Origin: Azonexaceae bacterium s22
GTDB taxonomy: Bacteria; Pseudomonadota; Gammaproteobacteria; Burkholderiales; Rhodocyclaceae
Direction of reading: 5' to 3'
DNA: 64,000 nt
NCBI GenBank assembly: GCA_016617495.1
Contig: WYCU01000001.1
Coordinates: 186,001 to 250,000, forward strand
Shown here piece after piece: positions 8,501-16,270 of this stretch; the first letter of the stretch is position 1; every line of letters begins with the position of its first letter. A program made the position numbers and the translations under genes. The notes under the pieces are model-generated. The model was not told the origin of the DNA, did no database searches, and saw only the letters and a program-made list of their open reading frames with translations.

Positions 8501-8824
8501 ATGGACGAGACAGACGCGGTGTACCAACAGGTGGCGCATTATTTCGGCTTGCTCGCCGACCCGACGCGCCTGCGCATTCTTTCCTGCCTGTGCGGGGAAG
8601 AACGCCCGGTACGCGAAGTGGTGGAGCGGGTCGGACTGACCCAGGCCAACATTTCCCGACACCTCAACATTCTCTTTCGCGCTGGCGTGGTTGACCGGCG
8701 GCGGGAGGGCAATTCGGTGTTTTACCGCGTGATCGATCCCAATTTCGTCGACATCTGCAGAACGGTCAGCATCACGGTGGCAAGCCGCGATCTGGGCGAG
8801 CAGATGGGTCTGGCAATGAACTGA
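8501..8824 (+). CDS. ArsR-family regulator, probable sulfur-responsive Sox repressor
   Basis: Winged-helix regulator of 107 residues: helix-turn-helix around TQANISRHLNILFRAGVV (47-64) and wing RRREGNSVFYRV. Cysteines at 29, 31 and 86 resemble those of the persulfide-sensing SqrR/BigR/SoxR group of ArsR proteins. Set between fccAB (divergent) and soxCDYZAXB (35 bp downstream), it is the obvious candidate for controlling both. A metal-sensing ArsR is less likely because no metal-site motif such as ELCVCD is present. Confidence 0.85.
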   Translation: MDETDAVYQQVAHYFGLLADPTRLRILSCLCGEERPVREVVERVGLTQANISRHLNILFRAGVVDRRREGNSVFYRVIDPNFVDICRTVSITVASRDLGEQMGLAMN

Positions 8825-8858
8825 ATTCGCTTGCACAAATCAGAGGGGAGTTAAATCG

Positions 8859-10205
8859 ATGGTGGATAGCGTCAACAAGCCGGGGCGTTTGCGGCCCGCT
8901 CCGGAGAACTTCCTGTCGGAAGTTCAAATCGAGGCCGTGGGCGCCGGAAGGCGCGATTTTCTGCGCAAGAGCTTCCTGGCCGCCAGCGCCGCAATGGCCG
9001 CACCGCTGGCTGCCCGTGCGAGCGAAGGCGATCCCAATATCCTGCAGAACCCGGAATGGACGACCACGCTGGGCCAACCGGTGGCCGTGCGTCCTTACGG
9101 CTTGCCGTCCAAGTTCGAAGCCGGCGTGATCCGCCGCGAATCGCCGGGCCTGACCCGCGTCGGCGCGGCCTCGGTGTCGTTCTGCCCGCTGCAGAACCTG
9201 TTCGGCATCATCACGCCGTCCGGCCTGCACTTTGAACGCCATCACCAGGGCTGGCATGACATCGATCCGTCCAAGCATCGCCTGATGATCAATGGCTCCG
9301 ATCCGGAGTTCGTGAAGCGTCCCAAGGTCTACACCATGGACGACATCATGCGTCTGCCGCCGGTGTCGCGCATCCACTTCATCGAGTGCGGTGCCAATAC
9401 CGGCCTCGAATGGGGCAACGTGGCAGTGCCGACCGTGCAATACACGCACGGGATGCTCTCCTGCTCGGAATTCACCGGCGTGCCGCTCAAGACACTGCTT
9501 GACGACTGCGGCGTCGATTACAAGAAAGCGCGCTTCGTGCTCGCCGAAGGTGCCGACGGCTCGTCGATGACCCGCACGATTCCGATGGAAATGGTCGAAA
9601 ACGGCGAAGTGCTGGTGGCCTATGGCCAGAACGGCGAAATGCTCCGTCCGGAAAACGGCTATCCGCTGCGCCTCGTGGTGCCGGGTGTGCAGGGCGTCTC
9701 CTGGGTCAAATGGCTGCGCCGCATCGAAGTCGGCGACAAGCCTTATGCGACCAAGGATGAGGCCGTGCACTACATCGATCTCATGCCGAGCGGCCTGCAT
9801 CGCCAGTACACCTCCGTTCAGGAGTGCAAGTCGGTCATCACCACGCCGTCCGGCGGCCAGCAGCTGCTCGACAAGGGCTTCTACAACGTCTCCGGTATTG
9901 CCTGGTCCGGCCGCGGCAAGATCACCCGCGTCGACGTTTCCTTCGACGGCGGCATCAACTGGCAGACGGCACGCATCGAAGGCCCGGTGCAGAACAAGGC
10001 GCTGACCCGTTTCAACATCAACTGGGTGTGGGACGGCAAGCCGGCCATCCTGCAATCGCGCGCCATTGACGAAACCGGTTACGTGCAGCCGACCTACGGC
10101 CAGCTGCGCGCCGTGCGCGGTACAAAATCGATTTATCACAATAACGCCATCCAATCCTGGAAGGTGGCTGAAAGCGGGGAGGTCAGCAATGTCCAGGTTC
10201 TCTAA
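8859..10205 (+). CDS. soxC: Sulfane dehydrogenase molybdopterin subunit SoxC
   Basis: Molybdenum-cofactor subunit of Sox(CD), which oxidises the sulfane sulfur bound to SoxY. At 448 residues it carries a Tat motif GRRDFLRKSF near residues 30-39, a sulfite-oxidase-fold Mo domain with the molybdenum Cys at about 177 (FIECGANTG), and a C-terminal Ig-like dimerisation domain (VDVSFDGGINWQ). Its end overlaps the soxD start. Presence of SoxCD predicts complete oxidation of thiosulfate without sulfur globules. Confidence 0.95.
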   Translation: MVDSVNKPGRLRPAPENFLSEVQIEAVGAGRRDFLRKSFLAASAAMAAPLAARASEGDPNILQNPEWTTTLGQPVAVRPYGLPSKFEAGVIRRESPGLTRVGAASVSFCPLQNLFGIITPSGLHFERHHQGWHDIDPSKHRLMINGSDPEFVKRPKVYTMDDIMRLPPVSRIHFIECGANTGLEWGNVAVPTVQYTHGMLSCSEFTGVPLKTLLDDCGVDYKKARFVLAEGADGSSMTRTIPMEMVENGEVLVAYGQNGEMLRPENGYPLRLVVPGVQGVSWVKWLRRIEVGDKPYATKDEAVHYIDLMPSGLHRQYTSVQECKSVITTPSGGQQLLDKGFYNVSGIAWSGRGKITRVDVSFDGGINWQTARIEGPVQNKALTRFNINWVWDGKPAILQSRAIDETGYVQPTYGQLRAVRGTKSIYHNNAIQSWKVAESGEVSNVQVL

Positions 10206-11244
10206 GTCGATTCTGGTTTTGGCCCTTTTTGGGGCGTCGACCGCGACATTCGCCTTCGACAACTACAAGGGCATTGGTCGTCCCGCCACCCCGGCCGAAA
10301 TCAAGGCCTGGGACATCGATGTGCGTCCGGACTTCAAGGGCCTGCCCAAGGGATCGGGCAATGTCGACCGTGGCCAGGAATTGTTCGAGGAAAAGTGCGC
10401 TTCCTGCCATGGCACCTTCGGTGAGTCCAACGAAGTGTTCACGCCCTTGATCGGCGGCACGACCAAGGACGACATCAAGACCGGCCGCGTCAAGGGGCTT
10501 TCTTCCGGCGAACTCCCGCAGCGCACCACCTTCACCAAGGTCGCGACGATCTCGACGGTGTTCGACTACATCCAGCGCGCCATGCCCTGGACCGCACCCA
10601 AGTCCCTTAAGCCGGACGATGTGTACGCCATCCTCGCCTACATGCTGAATCTGGCGGAGATCGTGCCGGCCGACTTCACGCTGTCCGACAAGAACATCGC
10701 CGAAGTCCAGAAACTGATGCCCAACCGTTACGGCATGACCACCGACCACGGCATGTGGCCGGGTGCGCCGGCCAAGAAGGGCGGCATCGGCAACGGCGGC
10801 ATTCCGGACGTGAAGAACGTCGCCTGCATGAAGAACTGCAAGCCGGAAGCCAAGATCGGTTCGACCCTGCCTGACTACGCGCGCAATGCCCACGGCAACC
10901 TCGCCGAGCAGACGCGCAGCGTCGGTCCCGTGCGCGGCGTGAATACGTCGGGCGACGCACCGGCCGCCCAACCTGCCGCAGGCGCCGCTTCACCGGCCAT
11001 GGAACTGGCCCAGAAGAGCGGATGCATGGCCTGCCACGGCGTGAACAACAAGATCGTCGGCCCCGGCTTCAACGAAATCCAGGCCCGCTACAAGGACCAA
11101 CCGGATGCCGAGACCCGTCTCGTCGCCAAGGTCAAGGCTGGCGGCCAGGGCGTCTGGGGCGCGATCCCGATGCCACCCAATTCGCATCTTCCGGACGCGG
11201 ATCTGACTACGCTGGTCAAGTGGATTCTGTCCGGCGCCAAGTAA
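10189..11244 (+). CDS. soxD: Diheme cytochrome subunit SoxD
   Basis: c-type cytochrome partner of SoxC, 351 residues. Two heme motifs: CASCH (70-74) in the N-terminal domain and CMACH (279-283) in a C-terminal c551-like domain joined by an Ala/Pro-rich linker (APAAQPAAGAASPA). The start ATG lies inside the soxC 3' end after GGGGAGG. The signal peptide SILVLALFGASTATFAF is partly encoded by a dispersed-repeat copy (10221-10250). Confidence 0.94.
   Translation: MSRFSKSILVLALFGASTATFAFDNYKGIGRPATPAEIKAWDIDVRPDFKGLPKGSGNVDRGQELFEEKCASCHGTFGESNEVFTPLIGGTTKDDIKTGRVKGLSSGELPQRTTFTKVATISTVFDYIQRAMPWTAPKSLKPDDVYAILAYMLNLAEIVPADFTLSDKNIAEVQKLMPNRYGMTTDHGMWPGAPAKKGGIGNGGIPDVKNVACMKNCKPEAKIGSTLPDYARNAHGNLAEQTRSVGPVRGVNTSGDAPAAQPAAGAASPAMELAQKSGCMACHGVNNKIVGPGFNEIQARYKDQPDAETRLVAKVKAGGQGVWGAIPMPPNSHLPDADLTTLVKWILSGAK
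10221..10250 (+). repeat. dispersed repeat encoding the soxD signal peptide
   Basis: GGCCCTTTTTGGGGC followed by GTCGACCGCGACATT (core 10236-10250). In the soxD frame it codes LALFGASTATF, the hydrophobic core and end of the signal peptide. Confidence 0.85.
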
Positions 11245-11266
11245 GCCCATTTTGAGAGGAGAAATC

Positions 11267-11734
11267 ATGAACAACCAACGTCGTACCGTACTGAAATCGG
11301 GCTCCGGGGCTGCGCTCCTGGGCATTCTGGCCTCTGCCGGCATCATCACCCCGGGCATGGCCCTGGCCGAGTGGAACAAGGCTGCTTTTGACGCCAAGAG
11401 CATGGCCGACACGCTCAAGGCGCTGGGCGCCGGCACCCCGACCGAAAGCAAGGACGTCCAGGTCACCGGTCCGGACATCGCCGAAAACGGCGCTGTCGTG
11501 CCGGTTGGCGTGACCTCCACGCTGCCCAACGTGACCATGATGGCCATCCTGATCGAAAAGAACCCGAATGCCCTGGCTGCCAGCTTCACCCTGCCGGAAG
11601 GTACCGAAGCCAACGTCCAGACCCGTGTGAAGATGGGCCAGACCTCCAACGTCTACGCGCTGGTCAAGTCGGGCGACAAGTTCTTCATGGCAACGAAAGA
11701 GATCAAGGTCACCCTGGGCGGCTGCGGCGGCTAA
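11267..11734 (+). CDS. soxY: SoxY, covalent sulfur carrier subunit
   Basis: SoxY carries sulfur intermediates on its C-terminal cysteine. The protein has 155 residues, a Tat-type leader (NNQRRTVLKSGSGAALLG), an Ig-like beta-rich body and the diagnostic C-terminal GGCGG. AGAGGAG precedes the chosen ATG. Partner SoxZ is encoded next, but 146 bp away, separated by a long inverted repeat. Confidence 0.96.
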   Translation: MNNQRRTVLKSGSGAALLGILASAGIITPGMALAEWNKAAFDAKSMADTLKALGAGTPTESKDVQVTGPDIAENGAVVPVGVTSTLPNVTMMAILIEKNPNALAASFTLPEGTEANVQTRVKMGQTSNVYALVKSGDKFFMATKEIKVTLGGCGG

Positions 11735-11855
11735 AAACGGTTCCGAAGCTGCTGCGCTCGACATGACTTCGTTGCGACCGCTCGCCGTGCAAGCTGCACT
11801 GTGTCGCAATCGCGCCCCGTCCTGTCATCGCTCGCAACGCTTCGCGCCCCGTTTT
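11734..11855. repeat. Long imperfect inverted repeat between soxY and soxZ
   Basis: The 122-bp spacer is nearly symmetric. From outside inward it has AAAACGG/CCGTTTT (11734-11740, 11849-11855), CGAAGC/GCTTCG, ATGAC/GTCAT, TTGCGAC/GTCGCAA, and a central GTGCA-agc-TGCAC hairpin (11787-11799). As RNA it would fold into one long bulged stem. No coding potential is evident. It could be a MITE-like element or an mRNA processing or stability structure. Confidence 0.7.
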
Positions 11856-11880
11856 AAACACTGAATTCAAGGAGATACAA

Positions 11881-12195
11881 ATGGCAGCAAATCCGATGAA
11901 AATCCGCGCCAGCAACAAGGATGGCGTGACCGAAGTGAAGGTTCTGATCAGCCACGAAATGGAAACCGGCCAGCGCAAGGACGCTTCCGGCGCCATCGTG
12001 CCGGCCTGGTTCATTACCGAGCTGACCGCCAAGCACAACGACCGTGTCGTCCTCGGCGCCGAATTCGGCACCGCCGTGTCCAAGAACCCCTACCTGGCTT
12101 TCCGCTTCAAGGGCGGCGCCAAGGGTGACAAGGTCACGGTGAGCTGGAAGGACAACAAGGGCGAAACCCGTACCGACGAAGCCGCCATCGCCTGA
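11881..12195 (+). CDS. soxZ: SoxZ, sulfur carrier partner subunit
   Basis: Ig-like beta-sandwich protein of 104 residues that pairs with SoxY. Family features include the N-terminal MKIRASNKDGVTEVKVLISHEM and the beta strands PAWFITELTAKHNDRVVL. It has no signal peptide and is exported with SoxY through the Tat leader of that protein. AAGGAG precedes the ATG. Confidence 0.96.
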   Translation: MAANPMKIRASNKDGVTEVKVLISHEMETGQRKDASGAIVPAWFITELTAKHNDRVVLGAEFGTAVSKNPYLAFRFKGGAKGDKVTVSWKDNKGETRTDEAAIA

Positions 12196-12272
12196 TTGGG
12201 CTGATCTGGCTTTTGGGCGGCAGGGCGGCGCAGACCGCCGCCGCCCTTTCCATTCCCCGGAGGAGTTCATTG

Positions 12273-13088
12273 ATGAGACTAAACCTCACCTGTCGGCTGG
12301 TGGGCGCAGCGTTGCTGGCGCTCGCAACCGGCCACGCCCTGGCCCAGGATGCCAAGGTGGCCGACGAGCTGGCGAAATACCGCGAAGCCTTGGCTGACGG
12401 CAACCCGGCCGACCTGCTGGAAGTGCGCGGCGAAGGCTTGTGGCAGGAAAAGCGCGGCCCCAAGAACGCTTCGCTTGAACAATGCGATTTCGGCCTCGGG
12501 CCGGGCAAGCTGGAAGGCGCTTACGCCCAGTTGCCGCGCTACTTCAAGGACACCGGCAGGGTCATGGATGTCGAGTCGCGCCTCGTGCATTGCATGATGA
12601 CGCTGCAAGGCTTCACCTTCGAGCAAGCGACCAAGAACTGGTATTCCAAGCCGGGGACCGAGTCCGACATCGAGGCGCTGGTCACCTTCATCGGCGCCAA
12701 GTCGAACGGCGTCAAGATCAACGTCCCGGCGACGCATCCTGAAGAAGCCAAGATGGCCAAGATGGGCGAGTACATTTTCTACCGCCGCTCCGGCCCGCAG
12801 GATTTCTCCTGTGCCATCTGCCACGGGCAGGATGGCAAGCGTATCCGCCTGCAGGAACTGGGCAATCTGACAACGCAGGCGGGCGCTGGCGAAGCGATGA
12901 AGACCTGGCCGTCCTACCGCGTCTCGCAAGGCACCGTGTGGACCATGCAGCGTCGCCTCATCGACTGCATGCGTCAGGCACGCTGGCCGGAGCCGAAGTA
13001 CCTTTCCGACTCGGTCATCGCGCTTGAGACCTTCCTGCAAAAAACCGCATCCGGCACCGTCATGGCCACGCCGGGCATCAAGCGCTGA
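12273..13088 (+). CDS. soxA: SoxA, L-cysteine S-thiosulfotransferase subunit
   Basis: With SoxX it couples thiosulfate to the SoxY cysteine. It has 271 residues and a signal peptide ending at HALA. The N-terminal cytochrome-like domain has lost its heme motif and keeps isolated Cys residues (LEQCDF, LVHCMM), as in monoheme SoxA; the C-terminal domain has heme motif CAICH (180-184) and the active-site/ligand Cys232 in RLIDCMRQARW. GGAGGAG lies upstream of the ATG. Confidence 0.95.
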   Translation: MRLNLTCRLVGAALLALATGHALAQDAKVADELAKYREALADGNPADLLEVRGEGLWQEKRGPKNASLEQCDFGLGPGKLEGAYAQLPRYFKDTGRVMDVESRLVHCMMTLQGFTFEQATKNWYSKPGTESDIEALVTFIGAKSNGVKINVPATHPEEAKMAKMGEYIFYRRSGPQDFSCAICHGQDGKRIRLQELGNLTTQAGAGEAMKTWPSYRVSQGTVWTMQRRLIDCMRQARWPEPKYLSDSVIALETFLQKTASGTVMATPGIKR

Positions 13089-13102
13089 GAGGGGATACTG
13101 CA

Positions 13103-13747
13103 ATGAAATTGAAATTCGCCCTTTTTGGCGCGTTGACCGCGACAATTGCCAGCGCCGCACTGGCGCAGAGCAGCGAACCGCCGGGTGGCAAGTATGCGAA
13201 GGAGGCTGAACAGATGTTCCGCAACTCCTTCCGCGAAGACAACCCGAAATACTGGATGCGTCGCCTCGATCAGGACGAGACGATGAAGCTGTGCAGCCAG
13301 TACCGCGACAACCCGCCGCGCAAGATCGGCGCGCGCATCGAACAGATGAACCGCGAGAGCATCCGCTACCCGGTGGATGGCAAGCTGATCGGCGACTGGA
13401 AGGAAGGCGAGAAACTGGCTGCGGTCGGCACCGGCGGCCACATCGGCTTCATCCAGCCGGACCCGGCCGGACGCGTGCGCGGCGGCAACTGCTACGCCTG
13501 CCACCAGCTGGCGAAGGCGGAGGTGGCCTACGGCACCATCGGGCCGAGCTTGCAGCACTTCGGCAAATTGCGCGGCAACTCGGAGGAAATCGTCAAATAC
13601 ACCTATGACAAGATCTACAACTCCAATGCCTTCACTGCCTGTACCAACATGCCGCGATTCGGGCTGCACAACTGGCTGACGCCGGAGCAGATCACCCATA
13701 TCGTTGCCTTCCTCGTCGACCCGGAGTCCCCGGTCAACAAGGACTGA
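13103..13747 (+). CDS. soxX: SoxX, cytochrome subunit of SoxAX
   Basis: Monoheme cytochrome c subunit of 214 residues, heme motif CYACH (130-134), with Met of ACTNMPRFG the probable axial ligand. It is longer than Paracoccus SoxX because of an N-terminal extension between signal peptide and heme domain (about 25-100). The signal peptide MKLKFALFGALTATIASAALA is largely encoded by a dispersed-repeat copy. Follows soxA by 14 bp. Confidence 0.94.
   Translation: MKLKFALFGALTATIASAALAQSSEPPGGKYAKEAEQMFRNSFREDNPKYWMRRLDQDETMKLCSQYRDNPPRKIGARIEQMNRESIRYPVDGKLIGDWKEGEKLAAVGTGGHIGFIQPDPAGRVRGGNCYACHQLAKAEVAYGTIGPSLQHFGKLRGNSEEIVKYTYDKIYNSNAFTACTNMPRFGLHNWLTPEQITHIVAFLVDPESPVNKD
13118..13147 (+). repeat. 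dispersed repeat encoding the soxX signal peptide
   Basis: CGCCCTTTTTGGCGC then GTTGACCGCGACAATT (core 13132-13147), read in frame as FALFGALTATIA. Nearly identical to the copy that starts btuF. Confidence 0.9.
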
Positions 13748-13769
13748 AGTCTTTACCTTGCGTGAATTC

Positions 13770-13799
13770 CCCGGCGGCTTCGTCCGCCGGGCCTTTTTT
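13770..13799 (+). terminator. Intrinsic terminator between soxX and soxB
   Basis: CCCGGCGG-cttcgt-CCGCCGGG followed by CC and a T6 tract, a canonical terminator. It ends soxCDYZAX 28 bp before the soxB start, so soxB expression must come from read-through or a promoter overlapping this region. Confidence 0.85.
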
Positions 13800-13827
13800 C
13801 ACCGCCCCTAGTCAAGAAGGATTCGAA

Positions 13828-15549
13828 ATGAGCATGAACCGTCGGGAATTTCTTCAAGTGCTGGCCGTTGCTGCGGCCGGCGGTATGTCACTGCACAGCG
13901 ACTTTGCGCTGGCCGAAAAAGGCGCGGCGAAAATGTACGATTTGCCGAAATTCGGCAATGTCAGCCTGCTGCACATCACCGACTGTCATGCCCAGTTGCT
14001 GCCGATCTACTTCCGCGAGCCCAACGTCAACCTGGGTATCGGCGACCAGTACGGCAAGGTGCCGCACCTCGTCGGCGAGCACTTCCTGAAGCATTTCGGC
14101 ATCAAGCCCAACACCATTGACGCGCACGCCTTCACCTTCCTCAATTTCGAGAAGGCGGCCGAAACCTACGGCAAGGTCGGCGGCTTCGCCCACCTCGCCA
14201 CGCTGGTCAAGCGCATGAAGGCCAGCCGCCCCGGCGCCCTGCTGCTCGACGGCGGCGACACCTGGCAGGGTTCCGGCACGGCGCTGTGGACCAACGCCCA
14301 GGACATGGTCGATGCCTGCAAGGCGCTCGGCGTCGACGTCATGACCCTGCACTGGGAAGCGACCTACGGCGAAGCCCGGGTCAAGGAAATCGAGGAAAAG
14401 GATTTCGCCGGCAAGATCGACATCGTCGCCCAGAACATCAAGACCACCGACTTCGGCGACCCGGTGTTCAAGCCCTTCGTCATCCGCAAGATGAACGGCA
14501 TCCCTGTCGCCATCATCGGTCAGGCCTTCCCCTACACCCCCATCGCCAACCCGCGCTGGCAGGTGCCGAACTGGAGCTACGGCATCCAGGAAGAGAACAT
14601 GCAGAAAACCGTCGACGAAGCCCGCGCCGCCGGGGCGCAGGTGGTCGTCGTCGTTTCGCACAACGGCATGGACGTCGACCTCAAGATGGCGGCCCGCGTG
14701 CGCGGCATCGACGCCATCATGGGCGGCCACACGCATGACGGCGTGCCGGCACCGGTCATCGTCAAGAATGCCGGCGGCCAGACGCTGGTCACCAACGCCG
14801 GCTCCAACGGCAAGTTCCTCGGCGTGCTGGATTTCGACGTGAGGAACGGCAAGATCGCCGATTTCCGCTACAAGCTGCTGCCGGTGTTCGCCAACCTGCT
14901 GCCGGCCGACAAGGCCATGCAGACGCTGATCGACAAGGTACGCGCCCCGTATCTGGGCAAGCTCAACGAAAAGCTGGCAGTCACCGAAGGCACGCTGTTC
15001 CGCCGTGGCAACTTCAACGGCACTTTCGATCAGGTGATCCTCGACGCGCTGCTCAAGGTCAAGGATGCCGAAATCGCCTTCTCGCCCGGTTTCCGCTGGG
15101 GCACCTCGCTGCTGCCCGGCCAGCCGATCCTGATGGAGCACGTGCTCGACCAGACCGCCATCACCTACCCGTGGACGACGGTGACCAACATGAGCGGCGA
15201 GATGATCAAGACGGTGCTCGAAGACGTCTGCGACAACCTCTTCAACCCCGATCCCTACTACCAGCAGGGCGGCGACATGGTGCGCGTCGGCGGCCTGCAA
15301 TACACCTGCGAGCCGGGCGCCAAGATGGGCAACCGCATCCGCAACATGATGCTGCGCGGCCAGCCCATCGACCCCGCCAAGACCTACAAGGTTGCCGGCT
15401 GGGCGCCGGTTTCGGAAGAAGCGAAGAATGCCGGCGAGCCAATCTGGGACGTCGTCGCCACCTACCTGCGCGACATCAAGACGGTGAAGCCGGTGAACCT
15501 CAACCTGCCGACGCTGATCGGCGTCGACAACAATCCGGGGATGGCTTGA
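13828..15549 (+). CDS. soxB: SoxB, thiosulfohydrolase
   Basis: Dimanganese hydrolase that releases sulfate from SoxY-thiosulfonate. It has 573 residues, a Tat leader (NRREFLQVLAVAAAGG) and the metallophosphoesterase/5'-nucleotidase motifs LHITDCHAQ, GGDTWQGSG, SHNGMDVD and GGHTHD, followed by the C-terminal nucleotidase-like domain. The chosen ATG at 13828 gives the Tat start; an AAGAAGGA Shine-Dalgarno precedes it. Overlaps the rhodanese gene by one base. Confidence 0.96.
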   Translation: MSMNRREFLQVLAVAAAGGMSLHSDFALAEKGAAKMYDLPKFGNVSLLHITDCHAQLLPIYFREPNVNLGIGDQYGKVPHLVGEHFLKHFGIKPNTIDAHAFTFLNFEKAAETYGKVGGFAHLATLVKRMKASRPGALLLDGGDTWQGSGTALWTNAQDMVDACKALGVDVMTLHWEATYGEARVKEIEEKDFAGKIDIVAQNIKTTDFGDPVFKPFVIRKMNGIPVAIIGQAFPYTPIANPRWQVPNWSYGIQEENMQKTVDEARAAGAQVVVVVSHNGMDVDLKMAARVRGIDAIMGGHTHDGVPAPVIVKNAGGQTLVTNAGSNGKFLGVLDFDVRNGKIADFRYKLLPVFANLLPADKAMQTLIDKVRAPYLGKLNEKLAVTEGTLFRRGNFNGTFDQVILDALLKVKDAEIAFSPGFRWGTSLLPGQPILMEHVLDQTAITYPWTTVTNMSGEMIKTVLEDVCDNLFNPDPYYQQGGDMVRVGGLQYTCEPGAKMGNRIRNMMLRGQPIDPAKTYKVAGWAPVSEEAKNAGEPIWDVVATYLRDIKTVKPVNLNLPTLIGVDNNPGMA

Positions 15550-16154
15550 TGAAAAAACCCTTGCTGATCGCCAGCCTGATGCTGGTTGCCTCGCTGACCT
15601 GGGCCAACGACTGGCCGCCGGGCAGCACCGACTGGAACAACCTGCCGGAAATCAAGCGCAGCAAGCTCGCGCTCTACCTGACGCCGCAGCAGGCTTACGA
15701 CATGAAGAAGAAGGACCCGAAAGGCGTCGCCTTCTTCGACGTGCGCACCCGCGCCGAGGCCATGTACGTCGGCTGGCCGATGGACGCCGATGCGCTGGTG
15801 CCCTACGTCGAGCATCCCGAAATGATGACCGACTGGGACGACAAGCGTTTCATGTACAAGCTGGAGCCGAACCAGGATTTCGTGCCGGAAATCGAGCGCC
15901 GCATGAAGGAAAAGGGCTTGGGCAAGAACGCGCCGATCATCCTGATCTGCCGCAGCGGCGACCGCAGTTCCAAGGCCGCCGACCGCTTGCAAACGGCGGG
16001 TTACACGCGGGTGTACAGCGTCGCCGAAGGCTTTGAGGGCGACACCGCGAAGGACGGCGAAAAGCTCGGCCAGCGCGTGGTGAATGGCTGGAAGAACGCC
16101 GACCTGCCGTGGACCTACAAGCTCGACAAGACCAAGATGTACTTCCCGCACTGA
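15549..16154 (+). CDS. Periplasmic rhodanese-domain sulfurtransferase
   Basis: Secreted protein of 201 residues, signal peptide ending TWAN. Single rhodanese domain with active-site loop CRSGDRS (Cys at about 134) after LILI. Starts on the last base of soxB, so it is coupled to it. Probably handles sulfane sulfur or thiosulfate in the periplasm together with Sox proteins; the exact donor and acceptor are unknown. Similar genes are found in other sox clusters. Confidence 0.88.
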   Translation: MKKPLLIASLMLVASLTWANDWPPGSTDWNNLPEIKRSKLALYLTPQQAYDMKKKDPKGVAFFDVRTRAEAMYVGWPMDADALVPYVEHPEMMTDWDDKRFMYKLEPNQDFVPEIERRMKEKGLGKNAPIILICRSGDRSSKAADRLQTAGYTRVYSVAEGFEGDTAKDGEKLGQRVVNGWKNADLPWTYKLDKTKMYFPH

Positions 16155-16171
16155 AGCGGGAGCACCTACAA

Positions 16172-16212
16172 AAAACGCCTGCGCGATTCGCTTCGCGCAG
16201 GCGTTTTCATTT
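16172..16212 (+). terminator. Terminator after soxB-rhodanese
   Basis: AAAACGCCTGCGCG and its exact complement, 14 bp each, enclose the 8-nt loop attcgctt, followed by TTTTCATTTTT. The mirrored A tract makes it usable for the convergent RND gene too. Confidence 0.92.
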
Positions 16213-16228
16213 TTGCCCCAAAAATGCG

Positions 16229-16243
16229 GTCGACCGCGACAAT
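16229..16243 (+). repeat. dispersed repeat, intergenic copy before RND operon end
   Basis: Exact core GTCGACCGCGACAAT, preceded by ATTTTTGCCCCAAAAATGCG, in the convergent gap between the rhodanese and RND genes. Confidence 0.85.
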
Positions 16244-16270
16244 CACCCCCGAGCGTCGCCCGGATTACCC

